Notes: a model not told the origin generated them from the sequence alone. A stretch of DNA of 64,000 bases from Nephrocerus scutellatus (GCA_947095585.1 OX352761.1:58706832-58770831); one strand, 5' to 3'. Positions 24,390-36,700 are shown, numbered from the stretch's first letter. Numbers and translations are program-made.

Positions 24390-25899
24390 CCTTTTAATTT
24401 AATCGTAATATTGGCCACAACGTCAAAGAATTTAACTCCAACCGCGCGTAAAGATTACACGCACATATTTTCATAACAGCTCTTACTTCTCCTACTACTA
24501 TCGACGCAACTGCATTACTATATTTGTGCAGTGATATGATATATATTTAATATGTACCCACCTCACAATAAATTGTTATGAACATTTAAATCAGCTTATA
24601 AATTATTTATTCGTTGTATGTGATGTTATTGATGATCATGTATGTGGTTTCAATAACATACAATCAAGCAGAGCAGAACGAAACAAACATATGCAGTAGT
24701 AGGCTGCGGCCAAGAATTCAGCCGCTGCGCAGTTTATGCTGCATGTTGGTCAAAAATTCACTTTTCAGCCAATGCATTAAATAAAAATCGACTGCGCAGT
24801 TTACGCAGCTACTTAAAATGGGATGCAAATAGCAAAATGTAAATGTCAAATTGTCGCCCTACAAGCAGACTGTAAGTCGGTTCAAAATATAGCCGCAATT
24901 TCGTGCATACCGACTGCCTGCCATTTTTTTGTGCAGCACAAGCTGCGTAACTCCTTAATTCTTTACCGCAGCCGTAGTGATAGTATAGTCTCTGTTCATT
25001 TTCTATCGGTCCTCTGCTCTGCTGGATACAGTGCTCTCCTGACGTGCAGAAAAACAAAACTACCATAAGTTTCAAAAAAGATTCATGTAACAATGAAAAC
25101 CTGCAAGCTTCCTTACAACTATTTCCTTTTCTTTTCGCTTATCTCATCCTTAGTCATGTTTACAGTAACTAAAGTAAATAACTCTTCGATCAATTACAGA
25201 AGAGAGAGAACCATGTAAAAGAAATTTAATCACGCCTGCATGTATCAAAGCGAAATTCTTCTCTCTTCAAATTCATTTCCCTTAAAATGTATTTTGAAAT
25301 TACTCCATTTTTTTATAAATTGAATAACTCTTTGATCTATTACAGAAGGGAGAAAACCATGCAAAAGAAATTTAATCACGACTGCATGTTTCAAAGCGAC
25401 ATTCTTAGCATACCATTTCGATGCATTGGTTAGTGCTGCTCACTTCTCTTCTCTTCAAATTTAATTTAAAAAAACTCAAATTTTTTTATGAGTTGAAACC
25501 AAAAGCTGATTACTCTGTTTGGACAGTGATATGCAATATGCGGCCACTTCACAGTTAGTGGTTATGAACATTAAAATTCGCTTATAAATTATTTATATAT
25601 AATGTGATGTGATGATGATGTATGTGATGAGCTACGGTCCAAGTTGTAGGACTTGTATTTAGTATAGACATTTTTTTTAATATATACGTCCGTGTTTATG
25701 TCCCACATACAACAAGATCTTTGTTTTCTTTTTTTTCGTCCCGGACAGACGTTGTCACGCTCAAAACCTACCCTGCTCTTTTTTTTAATCATTTTGAGCT
25801 TCAGCTCTTCAAAGGCTTCTGTTAGCAGGACCTCCTTGAAGGAGCATAATACAAGGTAAGAAGACATTTTGTTTTCCAATAATATCCACATTAATATAG
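24390..25899. other. non-coding stretch with short diverged direct repeats
   Basis: Two repeat pairs are visible. About 24532-24620 resembles 25524-25600 (cagtgatatg, ttatgaaca, cttataaattattta). About 25168-25265 resembles 25325-25460 (aataactctt, agaaccatg, aaaagaaatttaatcacg, ctcttcaaatt). A GT-rich donor-like 'caaggtaag' lies at about 25852. A minus-strand 100-codon frame at 25589-25891 has no recognisable domain and is probably chance. Confidence 0.5.
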
Positions 25900-26826
25900 T
25901 GTAGTGAAAAGCACTACTAAGGTATACAAAAAAATACCTTTAAATTTTAAATTTTAAAAAGAATAAAGAAACAGGTTTTCTTTTATATATATAACATTTC
26001 ATTTATTATATATATTTTACATTTCAATTGAATTTTTATTTTTGAATACATTTATAACTTTTGTTGTTAAAAATATATACATTATATATATATCTTTTAA
26101 TTTTTCATACTTTATTTTAATTTCAAGTCTTTTTAATAAAAAGTAATACATGTATTTGCAAGTTGAAAATATAAATACGTGACTTCTTATTGCCGTTGCC
26201 CATTGGGCGGGCATATTCCTTTTTGATTATATTTTTTTATTGGTCCTTACCATAAAACGAGTTGGCTGTAGGTGTGTGGCTGGGATTGCTTATCCCACCG
26301 TGATTTCTCTCGGCGCTATTCAGATATGACTCGACGGACTGCGAACAGATGGACTTAGCAAAGTCGACCATTGCCTTCATGATTTTGTGAGGCCTCGGTA
26401 CAGGTGCAATCAAGTCATTCCTTTTAGATTTAATTTGCTAGTAAGTGAAAAAGAAAATTTCCTAAAAGAAATTATATTATCTTCTAAGAAAAGGAAAGTT
26501 TTCTTTTGGTTAGTTTCAATATAATTTTAGTATAGAATAATATAGTTGTAAGTATTAGAATATAGAAACAAAGGAATGACCTGGCTGCACCAGGATTGAG
26601 GGACGTTATCCTTGATTCCCTCCTTTATCCAGCCCCTGTTTATTCTGATTTTCCTTTTTTTATATTTTTTTTATGTCGACACGACAATTAAAATTTTTGT
26701 TCATAACGAGGTGTCACTGGTAAGTGACAAGGACCACCCGTCCGGCGAGCTTAGCCGAGAAACCGCGAGCGTGTCGCGACGTCCTTGCCAGTGGCAGAAC
26801 CCCTAGTGGGACCTCGCTCAATAACA
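25900..26826 (+). repeat. solo or relic LTR related to the 5' LTR of element C
   Basis: Two long blocks match the element C LTR in the same order: 26299-26430 with 45899-46040 (agtcgacca, ttcatgattttg, gcctcggt.cag.tgcaa, ggtcattcctt) and 26570-26820 with 46190-46424 (gagg..gttgtcactgg, gacaag.acc..ccgtcc, ccgcgagcgtgtcg, gtccttgc). The end 'caataaca' matches the C LTR end, but no primer-binding site follows, so this copy has lost its body or is a solo LTR. The left limit is uncertain. Confidence 0.6.
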
Positions 26827-27482
26827 ACTAGAGTAATTGTAATGACAAAGATTTCCCACAGATATGGTGTTGGAGAAGCAAAAGAGCCTTGGGAGCTTAG
26901 ATAAATATTTTGTAATGAAGTTGGTTTGAGGATTTGCTGTTAAAATATAAAAATGTATGTGCTTAATAATTGTTGAATGTATGATATTCGTGTTTTATGT
27001 CGTTAGTAAATGTGACCAAAATTTAAAAAGGGACGGGAAGAAAAAATTGATTTTCATACTAGTTAAACAAGGACAGAATCCCTATTTTAGGGGATAAAGA
27101 AAGGAGAAAATATTTCGGCGCCAAAATTTTAATAGAAGTAATTAAAATTAGATAACAATTTTGGACGGCCGACGAAAAGTGAAAAAGATATAGTAGGGAT
27201 AGAAAGGTATAAGAAATAACTTAAAGTAAAGGAAAAGTGATAGGAATTTTTCTAGAAGGTTCGGTGAGAAGGTTTTTTCAAGCGGAGAGAGAAACTTTTA
27301 GAGCAAGTCGAAGACTATTAGTTTGTGACGTAAAGTCGTCTCCCCTTAAATAAAAGAAAAAACAAATTTTTTTAGAGCAAAGGCCATAAAGGAAATTTTA
27401 ACTTTTTAAAGTTTTATTAATGTAAACTATACAGCTAAAGTTAAAAAAGTGCGAGTGCGCTTAACAGTTTTAAAAAAAACGA
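26827..27482. other. AT-rich non-coding sequence with old repeat copies
   Basis: It shares 'gggacggga' to 'agaaggttcggtga' (27010-27290) with about 3590-3840. Its last part, 'aaactatacagctaaag' then 'gtgcgagtgcgctt' (27420-27460), resembles the two sides of the errantivirus-like insertion at 37535-37568 and 44958-44980. It may therefore be the start of another C-family LTR cut off by the BEL insertion at 27483. No coding frame is seen. Confidence 0.4.
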
Positions 27483-28339
27483 TGTTGCAACGCAACATGG
27501 CACATAGTCTCCGCACATAAAAATCGTCATCGACTCAGCCACATAGTGCACATAGTCCAAGCATATAGTGCTACGCACACAAAATCATCATCATCGATGC
27601 AATCAACTCATCGACTCAAGGCCAATGAACCACCACCAGTCTCATATCACAATGAAGCATTACTTTGTTGCAACACAATAGTGTACACAGTCATATTTCA
27701 TCGCACAAATGGCTTGTCACATTGTAGCAACACAATGAGCGTCGTCAAATTTCGTCTGAGCATGCGAGTCGTCGCCTAAGCGACCTAATTGTTTACACAT
27801 AAGAACGGACGACCACCACTAATGTGCACCCTAAGCACAATCAGCATGTCGAGAGTCTACATCGCATTGGCAGTCATCGGCATATTCGGCAGCATGTACC
27901 TAATCAACGAGCTATGGAAATTGCTGACATGGTACAAAGTACTAACAAAGTTACACATTTGGAATGTGTGGGACTGGTGGTGACTGCGACTGGCAATGTT
28001 CATCACTGGCGGCGATCGAGTTAGTTTTCTGACAAGCTTTCTTACAAGAGGATCGACAACCAGCAGCGATAATCGCATAAACGTTTTTGAATTCTATAAA
28101 CCAAATTTTTGTTCTATTTATTCGTTAAATATTTGAATTTCAGAATTAAATAAAAATTGTACTTGCATCGAACATTTAAATTTAATAATCAAGAGTTAAT
28201 TAAACGTGTCATCACACCAAAAATAAAAAGTTTGCTATTTGTTTGTTTTCTATTTTTTTTAAACGGAAATTTGCAGTGCACTAATATTTACTTTGAAGAG
28301 CAAGTCTTCAATAATTTGCTAAGTGTCCGTGGCGATACA
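27483..28339 (+). repeat. BEL element 5' LTR
   Basis: It starts TGTTGCAACGCAAC and ends GATACA just before the primer site. The right end is fixed by comparison with 34044-34238 and by the PBS. The left end is set by the TGTT start and the flank, because the 3' LTR lacks this part. An AATAAA signal lies at about 28146. A 145-codon frame over the LTR end and leader (28157-28594) is not a recognisable protein. Confidence 0.7.
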
Positions 28340-28342
28340 GTT

Positions 28343-28360
28343 TGGTCCTTCGAGCCGGAT
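28343..28360 (+). promoter_or_regulatory. primer-binding site, tRNA-Tyr type
   Basis: TGGTCCTTCGAGCCGGAT is complementary to the 3' end of animal tRNA-Tyr (acceptor stem CCTTCGA plus CCA). It starts minus-strand DNA synthesis and lies 3 nt after the LTR end. Confidence 0.85.
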
Positions 28361-28610
28361 CTACGAGTAAGATCCATTAGAATCAGTGCGGAAATCGACA
28401 AATCAATGTTTAAATACAAACAAAACGCATCAACAAATCAGCGGCACGATCAGCTCATTTCCTGGAAGAAGCTGCATCGAGGGAGCAACGCTTACATCAG
28501 GTGTGTGGCATTTTATTTAACTATTATTTATTCAAATAAATTGGTGATCTTAGTGATCGTAATAATTACTTGTGTGGTGTGTTTGATGGGTTGACTTATT
28601 GTTCTATCAT

Positions 28611-29285
28611 CATGAGCAAGGTTAAAATTGTAAATTTGGTCGAGGCCATTCAGACGACTTCGCAAGAACTCGAGGCTGACTATAAGGCATATGTAGGCCT
28701 AGCAGCATCTAAAAAGTCGGTGCATATGATTGAAGCACGACTGGCAAATTTAGAAACATCTTTTAAAGAAGCTAGGCTTCTGCATCAGAAAACTGTTGGG
28801 TTCCCTAGTGAGGATGCGAAAACCGAATACATGGAAGCACTCACTTTTCACAAATTGAAGGAATTGTTCTTCGATTACTCTAGTGAACTAAAGGAACAGT
28901 TAGGAGCAACCGATATTCAAGGCTGCCTTAACAATTCAGTCGCTGCGTCCAAATCACCGTCAGCTGAATTAAAGCTTCAGGCAATGAAGCTACCAACTTT
29001 CGTCGGCTCTCTGCAGATGTGGCCAGAATTTAAGGGACTGTTCGAAGGAATGGTCAATAAAAATGCCTCAATATCTGACGCTCACAAGCTCCAGTACTAT
29101 AAAAGCAATCTAACGGGTGAAGCAGCGCGTATGCTTCGGAATACCGAAACGAACTTTGAATCAGCGTGGGCATTATTGGTTAAGAGATTTCAAAACGTTC
29201 GACTGTTAAAAGACAGTCAATTTAAACTTCTTTTCGACCAACCGAAGCTCACGCAGGAATCCTCCGATGAGCCAAGCAATCGCTC
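28611..29285 (+). pseudogene. BEL gag, N-terminal part
   Basis: The structural protein begins at ATG 28612 after a leader of about 250 nt. The first 210 residues are rich in charged helices, followed by the LPTFVGSLQMWPEF segment typical of BEL/Pao gag (DUF1759-type). The reading frame then leaves the family pattern near 29285, and the expected continuation (a GVPVESWEDIL segment) resumes in another frame at about 29296, with some residues missing. Gag forms the particle that packages the RNA. In this copy it is broken. Confidence 0.85.
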
Positions 29286-30303
29286 AAGAGTCTTGGAGTA
29301 CCCGTGGAATCATGGGAAGACATTCTCATATTCCATACGGTGCAAAAACTTTCGTCGACCACCCGGGGACTCTGTGAGTCCCACATTTCAACGTACGTGG
29401 ATTATCCGACTTTTAATACGTTGGAAGATTTCATCTTAATGAGATCAAGAACCTTGGATGTCATTGGACAATCCTCACCAAGTTCCACTCAAACTAAAGC
29501 TAAAAGGCACACTATAAACACAATTCGTGCTCACAACTCCACAATTCAAAGGTGTTCGCTATGTCAGGGCTCACATTCCATTCGACATTGCTTCAAATTT
29601 AAAGCATTAAACGCGAGGAAGCGACAAGAGGTTGTAAAGAAAAAGAAATCGTGCTTCAACTGCTTGTCAAGCGCACATTTCACGCAAAACGGCACAAGCA
29701 CCTTTACGTGTTCTGTCTGCCACCAAAAGCATCATTCGTTACTGCACATGAATGAGTCAGTCAACGCAATGCATGCTAATGAAACTGCTCCAATGGGAGC
29801 TGGTACTCCACCGTTTCAACCAACGTCCTCCTCCACCCAAATTCAACAATCAGTACCCTCAAATAGCATAGCATCCTCCTACGGAACTGCTTCAGCATAC
29901 AACACGTTCGTAGCCGAAAACAATCGTGCACCTGTTCTTCTGGCTACAGCCCTCATCAAGGTTGCGACAACCACGGGCCAACTGTTGACGCTGCGAGCGC
30001 TATTAGATCCAGGGTCAGAGGCCTCATTCATCACTGAGTCTGCCGTCCAACTACTAAAACTAAAAAGGGAAAGAAGCTGCGTTAAGATCCTTGGTGTTGG
30101 AGAGACCAACACAACCACTTCGAATCACCAGGTTTCGCTCACGATTTTCTCAAATGTGAACAAAACCTTCAGCTTACGGCTCAATGCATTGATCTTACCC
30201 AAACTCACAGCTGCATTACCTACGCACTTCATTTCATGGGCTCATTGGAGCCACCTCTACAACATTTAATTCGCTGATCCTACATTTGACAAACAAAAAT
30301 ATC
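29286..30303 (+). pseudogene. BEL gag C-terminus, zinc knuckles and aspartic protease
   Basis: This frame, open to 30269, carries cysteine-rich clusters (CSLCQGSHSIRHC and CFNCLSSAHF) that bind RNA, a Ser/Thr/Gln-rich linker, then the retropepsin active site LLDPGSEASFI at about 30003. The protease cuts the polyprotein. Near 30240 the frame slips: a piece with a LADPTF-like motif is in another frame before the GSDIYPSI segment at 30315. The C-terminal part of the protease is therefore out of frame. Confidence 0.85.
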
Positions 30304-31443
30304 GATTTTGCTTGGCAGCGACATTTATCCCTCCATTCCCCTTGAAGGCTTAAGGAAAGGAGAACCAGGAACCCCTATGGCTCAAAGGACGGAGCTGGGA
30401 TGGGTTCTTTCTGGGGGCATCTCCCCCAAACATCAATCAAACGTAACTTCTCTTCACATAACCACCGAAGGTCAACCCTTGGATAACGTGCTGCTTAAAT
30501 TTTGGGAACTTGAGGAAGTTCCACGGAGAAAACTGCTCTCACCAGAAGAAGAGAAATGTGAGACGCACTTTTGCAGAACCCATCAGCGTCAACTAGACGG
30601 CAAATATATGGTTCAACTTCCATTTAAGGAAGGTATACACCCTGTGTTAGGTTTATCTCAAAGATCAGCACTCGTCCGATTCATGCAACTTGAGAGAAAA
30701 TTCCGAATAATTTCGTCGTTCTATGAGGAGTACAACAAAGTATTCAGCGAATACAAAGAGCTTGGGCATATGACGGAGATCGAGCCCATGTCACTATCCA
30801 GTCCTCACTATTTCGTTCCTCACCACGCCGTGATGAAGGAATCCAGTTCAACGACAAAACTCAGAATTGTGTTTGACGCTTCCTGTAAGTCGTCTGATGG
30901 CACATCACTTAATGACCATCTCTTCGTTGGCCCAAGGTTGCAGGATGACATCTTCGACCACATCGCTCGATTCAGAAAACACAAAATCGCATTTGTAGCT
31001 GACATTAACAAAATGTATAGGCAAATTTGGGTTTCGCCGGAGAATGCTGCATATCAATTGGTTTTGTGGAGAGATAGAGAAGGAGAAGAGATTAAGACAT
31101 ATCGTCTAAATACGGTCACTTTCGGCACCGCCTCCGCGCCGTACTTAGCAGTACGCACACTTCTACAACTTGCGGCTGATGAACGAACGAACGAACGAAC
31201 GAAATTGCGGAAAAAATCGCTAGAAACAATTTCTACGTGGACGATGTGATCCATGGAGCAGACTCCGAAGCAGAAGCTATGGAAATGCAACGGCAGCTGA
31301 CAACAATGTTGAAGCAAGGAGGCTTTCCACTACGCAAGTGGGCGAGTAATTGTGAAGAGTTGTTGGCATCTATTCCAGAGATTGATAGAGAATTGAAGGT
31401 ACCACTCTCATTCGACGCAGGCAATGAGATCAAAACGATAGGC
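30304..31443 (+). pseudogene. BEL reverse transcriptase
   Basis: RT copies the element RNA into DNA. Visible in order: GSDIYPSI and ELGWVLSG (protease/RT linker), SSPHYFVPHHAV, LRIVFDAS, FVADINKMYRQI (first catalytic Asp), LVLWRD, VTFGTASAPYLA, and the YVDDVIHG box. The YVDD box lies at 31230-31253 in a different frame from the preceding part. The shift falls in a (GAAC)5 run at 31181-31200. The frame breaks again near 31444, after an ETIGIQ-like segment. Confidence 0.9.
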
Positions 31444-32885
31444 ATCCAGCAAAGGACACCTTCACTTTCAAGATCTCACTACAGGACTCAAGGAAGACAA
31501 CAAAGAGAACAATCCTTTCAGACATTGCGCGGCTGTACGATCCAATGGGTTGGATCTCTCCGTGTATCATTGTTGGTAAGCTTTTAATGCAAGATATCTG
31601 GAAGGAAAAGCAAACATGGGATTCTGAACTCCCACCAACAATCGTTACTGCGTGGCATAACCTGAAAACGGAGCTCACCGCATTAAATGACATCGTGATT
31701 CCACGCTGGGTACACTTGACTACGGATTCACGAATCGAAATCCACGGATTTTGCGACGCATCGGGAAAGGCTTATGCGGCCGCACTCTACTTACGAGTCA
31801 CCACCAGAGATACAAATGTCACCAACCTACTCGTGTCAAAAACAAGAGTTGCACCGCTCAAAATTAAATCGCTGGCACGGTTGGAACTTTGTGGTGCACA
31901 GTTGCTAGCACACCTCTTAATACAAACCATTAAAACAATGGACCTCCAATCTCCAAAGATATTTGCTTGGTGTGACTCACAAATCACACTTACGTGGATT
32001 AAAACAGCACCATATATTCGAACTACGTTCATTGCCAATAGAGTGGCAGAAATCCAGGAAGTTATAGATCCTGCGTGTTGGAACTACGTCCGGTCCCAGG
32101 ACAATCTGGCCGATGTTGCTTCCAGAGGACTGTTCCCAAGAGAACTCCTCATTAATAATCAGTGGTGGCATGGACCCGAATTTCTTCTCTCGTTTGATGA
32201 ACAATCGCAGCCACCATTCGACGTTACACAAACAAATCTTGAAACAAAGGCATCTGAGATTGGAAAACCAAAAAACGAATTCATCACATCTGGGTACCCC
32301 ATAAATAATGTTTTTCATCTATGCGTGCATTTCACCGCTTTTGAAACAAATGATCTCTTCACTCGATTCTCATCGTTACCTCGTCTACTTAGAGCCACGG
32401 CTTATTGGCTTCGTTTCATTACGAACTTGCGCCGTACGGCACAGAAGATGTCAACTCGTGTATCGGGACCACTTTCAGTCGACGAAATTCGCTCGGCTCG
32501 AATACGTTTGATCACCATCGCACAGCATCAGTTTTTCGCCGACGAAATAGCAATGATGACCAAAGGTAGAACTGTCTCCAAAGGAAGCAAATTAACACGA
32601 CTTTCGCCATTCATTGATGAGAAAGGGATGCTGAGAGTTGGCGGTCGATTAGAGAATGCTGATCTACCCTATGCACAGCGTCATCCAATAATTCTACCTG
32701 CACAAAACTTTCTTACGTCACTGATCGTGCATAATACGCACCTCACAACACTACATGGTGGACAACAATTAATGATGGCAACACTCTGATCGGAATATTG
32801 GATTTTACAACTCAAATCTGCTGTCAAAAAATGTATTTACAATTGCCTAAAATGTTACAGATATAAGACAACCTGCCAGCGCTAC
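31444..32885 (+). pseudogene. BEL RNase H / linker / integrase zinc-binding region
   Basis: A frame beginning before its first ATG at 31545 continues the BEL pattern: DIARLYDPMGWISP, then HGFCDASGKAYAAALYLR (RNase H-like), KSLARLELCGAQL, WCDSQITLTWI and DNLADVASRG, followed by GRLENADLPYAQRHPI and a LIVHNTHLTTLHGG zinc-binding start. A TGA at 32787-32789 lies where Arg is usual. The same frame then continues with the CxxC half (CIYNCLKC) to about 32880, where a small deletion changes frame again. Confidence 0.85.
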
Positions 32886-33793
32886 GAGTTAACCAGGCAA
32901 GACCGTTTCAGACTTCAGGAGTGGATTATGCAGGCCCTGTTCAGTTAAAAGCCTGGATGGGTCGGTGCAACAAAATCACAAAAGCATACATAACAATCTT
33001 CGTTTGCTTCTGTACAAAGGCCGTACACCTCGAATTAGTAAGTGATTACACAACATCTGCATTCCTAGCAGCATTCCAACTCTTCACCGCACGCCGTGGA
33101 ATCTGCACGAATATATACAGTGATTGTGGAACCAATTTTAGAGGTGCTGCAAACATCTTGGAAAAAGAGAAATTGCACACATCTAAGCACTGGACTGAAG
33201 ATATCGCACAACGTATGCAAGCCAATGGCACAACATGGCATTTCAACCCTCCCGCTGCGCCTCACTTCGGCGGATTATGGGAAGCCGGTGTGAAATCCAT
33301 GAAACACCATTTGAAGCGAGTAATTGGTCACTATTCTCTGCCATTTGAAGAATATGCAACGGTATTAGCGCAAGTTGAAGCTTGCTTCAATTCACGGCCA
33401 CTTTGCCCAGTAACTGAAGATCCGGAAGATCTCTCGATATTAACACCAGGACATTTTCTTACTGGCGCACCACTTAACATCGTACCCGAAAGGGATCTAA
33501 CGGAAAGTAAATCAAACCACCTGGACAGATGGCAACTTATGCAGAAAATTCAGCAAGACTTCTGGAGAAAATGGAGATCCGAATACTTGGTTCGACTGCA
33601 GCAGCGACCGAAATGGCTTACGCCAAATGCTGAACTCAAAGTATGGCAATTGGTACTATTGCCTGATGAGCAATTGCCTCCTACGCTTTGGCGACTCGGC
33701 AGAATCACCGCAACACATCCTGGAGCTGACGACAAAATTCGCGTCGTCACCATTAAGACCGCAACCACATCATTCAAGCGACCTATAGCTTAA
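32886..33793 (+). pseudogene. BEL integrase core and C-terminal domain
   Basis: Integrase joins the DNA copy to the host genome. The core shows the first Asp in GVDYAGPV, the second in YSDCGTNFRGA, and Glu in HFGGLWEAGVKSMK, followed by the BEL-specific tail (LTPGHFLTG, RWQLMQKIQQDFWRKW, WRLGRI) and a stop at 33793. The ORF from 32921 is complete to the tail, so the domain itself looks intact, but it is cut off from the rest of pol by upstream breaks. Confidence 0.9.
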
Positions 33794-34043
33794 CTCTGCT
33801 TGCTACCAATGCTTAATGAATAACTCTCACACACCCACACTTATAATACTAGTTCTTCAAGCTCAACTAACCAATTATTTAATGTATGATAGCTTAATAT
33901 AAATTGCATTCAACTAACCCATACACATAAATAAATATTGCCACACACTATTCACCACACCTTTTGTTTCTGCCTTCATGTACCTATCCATTTGTCACGG
34001 AGATGAGGACCAGTTGACCATCTTGCAGCACGCGTCTTTAATA
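33794..34043 (+). other. BEL 3' untranslated stretch
   Basis: No coding signal. No purine-rich tract is found directly before the LTR remnant, which fits a deletion that removed the tract together with the first part of the 3' LTR. Confidence 0.5.
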
Positions 34044-34238
34044 AGAATTAAATAAAAATTGTACTTGCATCGAACATTTAAATTTAATAATCAAGAGTTA
34101 ATTAAACGTGTCATCACACCAAAAATAAAAAGTTTGCTATTTGTTTGTTTTCTATTTTTTTAAACGGAAATTTGCAGTGCACTAATATTTACTTTGAAGA
34201 GCAAGTCTTCAATAATTTGCTGTGTCCGTGGCGATACA
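34044..34238 (+). repeat. BEL 3' LTR, truncated to its last 195 bp
   Basis: It matches 28142-28339 nearly base for base, with small indels (for example 'ttgctgtgtccg' here and 'ttgctaagtgtccg' there). The first 660 bp of the LTR are missing. Confidence 0.9.
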
Positions 34239-34540
34239 AGCGACCTGTTGAGAACCGCCATATCTATATATATAAAGTAGAGAATTTTTTTGTATATTTG
34301 TATATATATATACTTGTGCCTAAATAGCTCTGGAACGCCTTGACCAATTTCAACCAAACTTAGTATACATATTATTTACTATGTGGAATCAAACATAGGG
34401 GGTGGGGGTAGTAGGTTTTTTGGCTGGGGGAGGCGTGGCAGACGATTTTATGGTCGGACCCAGCGTTTTCGGTATCACCGAGACGAATAATGCTGGTAGT
34501 ACACTCCTATGGGTGAGTTATATTCCCGCAGGGGGTGGTG

Positions 34541-36700
34541 ACCGATATTAGTGTCGATTCTATGGTTTTCGGGGTCGCTGAGTTGAATGGTGATGGTAAG
34601 ACAGCTCTAGGGGGATGGGATCGATAACTGTGGAGGGGGGGAGGGTGACCGATATTAGTGTCGATTCTATGGTTTTCGGGGTCGCTGAGTTGAATGGTGA
34701 TGGTAAGACAGCTCTATGGGGAAGGGATCGATAACGGAGGGTGGGGTGACCGATATTAGTGTCTATTCTTTGGTTTTCGGGGTCGCTGAGTTGAATGGTG
34801 ATGGTACGTCAGCTCTAGGCGGATGGGGTCGATAACGGAGGGTGGGGTGACCGATATTAGTGTCGATTCTATGGTTTTCGAGGTCGCTGAGTTGAATGGT
34901 GATGGTAAGACAGCTCTAGGGGGATGGGATCGATAACAGAGGGGGGGGGGTGGCCGATGTTAGTATTGATTTTATGGTTTTCGGGGTCGCTAAGTTGAAT
35001 GGTGATGGTAAGACAGCTCTAGGGGGAAGGGATCGATAACGGAGGGTGGGGTGACCGATATTAGTGTCGATTCTATGGTTTTCGGGGTCGCTGTTGAATG
35101 GTGATGGTAAGACAGCTCTAGGGGGATGGGATCGATAACGGAGGGGGGGGGTGGCCGATGTTAGTATTGATTTTATGGTTTTTGGGGTCGCTAAGTTGAA
35201 TGGTGATGATAAGACAGCTCTAGGGGGAAGGGATCGATAACGGATGATGGGGTGACCGATATTAGTGTCGGTTCTATGGTTTTCGGGGTCGCTGAGTTTA
35301 ATGGTGATGGTAAGACAGCTCTTGGGGGATGGGATCGATAACGGAGGGGGGGGGGTGACCGATATTAGTGTCGATTCTATGGTTTTCGGGGCCGCTGAGT
35401 TGAATGGTGATGGTAAGACAGCTCTAGGGGGAAGGGATCGATAACGGAGGGGGGTGACCCATGTTAGTATTGATTTTATGGTTTTCGGGGTCGTTGAGTT
35501 GAATGGTGATTGTAAGACAGCTCTAGGGGGATGGGGTCGATCCCTGAAGGGGTTGACCGATATTAGTGTCGATTCTATGGTTTTTTGGGTCGCTGAGTTG
35601 AATGGTGATGGTAAGACAGCTCTAGGGGGATGGGATCGATAACGGACGGGGGGGTGACCGATATTAGTGTTGATTCTATGGTTTTCGGGGACGCTGAGTT
35701 GAATGGTGAAGGTAAGACAGCTCTAGGGGGATGGGTTCGATAACGGATGGGGGGGGGGTGACCGATATTAGTGTCGATTCTATGGTTTTCGCGCTGAGTT
35801 GAATGGTGATGGTAAGACAGCTCTAGGGGGATGAGATCGATAACGGGGGGGGGGCGATATTAGTGTCGATTCTATGGTTTTCGGAGACGCTGAGTTGAAT
35901 GGTGATGGTAAGACAGCTCTAGGGGGATGGGGTCGATAACGGATGGGGGGGTGACCCATGTTAGTATTGATTTTATGGTTTTCGGGGTCGTTGAGTTGAA
36001 TGGTGATTGTAAGACAGCTCTAGGGGGATGGGGTCGATCCCTGAGGGGGTTGACCGATATTAGTGTCGATTCTATGGTTTTCTGGGTCGCTGAGTTGAAT
36101 GATGATGGTAAGACAGCTCTAGGGGGATGGGATCGATAACGGAGGGGGGGGGGGTGACCGATATTAGTGTTGATTCTATGGTTTTCTGGGACGCTGAGTT
36201 GAATGGTGATGGTAAGACAGCTCTAGGGGGATGGGTTCGATAACGGATGGGAGGAGGTGACCGATATTAGTGTCGATTCTATGGTTTTCGCGCTGAGTTG
36301 AATGGTGATGGTAAGACAGCTCTAGGGGGATGAGATCGATAACGGGGGGGGGGCGATATTAGTGTCGATTCTATGGTTTTCGGGGTCGTTGGGTTGAATG
36401 GTGATGGTAAGACAGCTCTAGGGGGATGGGGTCGATAACTGAGGGGGGATGACTGATATTTGTGTAACTTCTGTAGTTTTCGTGGTCGCTGAGTTGAACG
36501 CTGATGGTAAGACAGCTCTAGGGAGATGGGGTCGATCACTGAGGGGGGTGACCGATATTAGTGTCGATTCTATGGTTTTCGGGTTCGCTGAGTTGAATGG
36601 ATATAGTAAGACAGCTTTATGGGTATGGGATCGATAACGGAGAGGATAGGGTGACCGATATTAGTGTTGATCCCATAGTTTTCGGGGTCGCTGAGATAGT
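34541..36700 (+). repeat. minisatellite of about 102 bp, some 21 units, inside the Helitron
   Basis: Units begin 'accgatattagtgtcgattc' at 34541, 34648, 34749 and 34850, and so on, with periods of 101-107 bp. The variation comes mostly from a G-run of 4 to 11 G per unit. The order of variants repeats: 35447-35640 matches 35950-36139, showing block duplication of about 500 bp. Frames of 60-99 codons here are by-products. Confidence 0.92.

Larger units (their letters stand above)
27483..34238 (+). mobile_element. BEL/Pao LTR retrotransposon, degenerate, about 6.8 kb
   Basis: Parts in order: a 5' LTR, a tRNA-Tyr primer site, a gag of the BEL type, zinc knuckles, aspartic protease, reverse transcriptase, RNase H, integrase and a truncated 3' LTR. 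Five-base flanks AACGA (27478-27482) and AGCGA (34239-34243) match at four positions and may be a decayed target duplication. At least six frame breaks and one stop are spread through the coding region, so it cannot move by itself. The two LTR pieces are very similar, which suggests the insertion is not very old despite the damage. Confidence 0.9.

Noticed and set aside
25589..25891. Minus-strand 100-codon frame rich in Lys and Arg
   Set aside because: No domain recognised; low-complexity tails from A/T-runs; no start or splice context.
28157..28594. 145-codon plus-strand frame with hydrophobic stretches
   Set aside because: It spans the LTR end, the tRNA-Tyr primer site and the leader of the BEL element, so it is not an independent gene.
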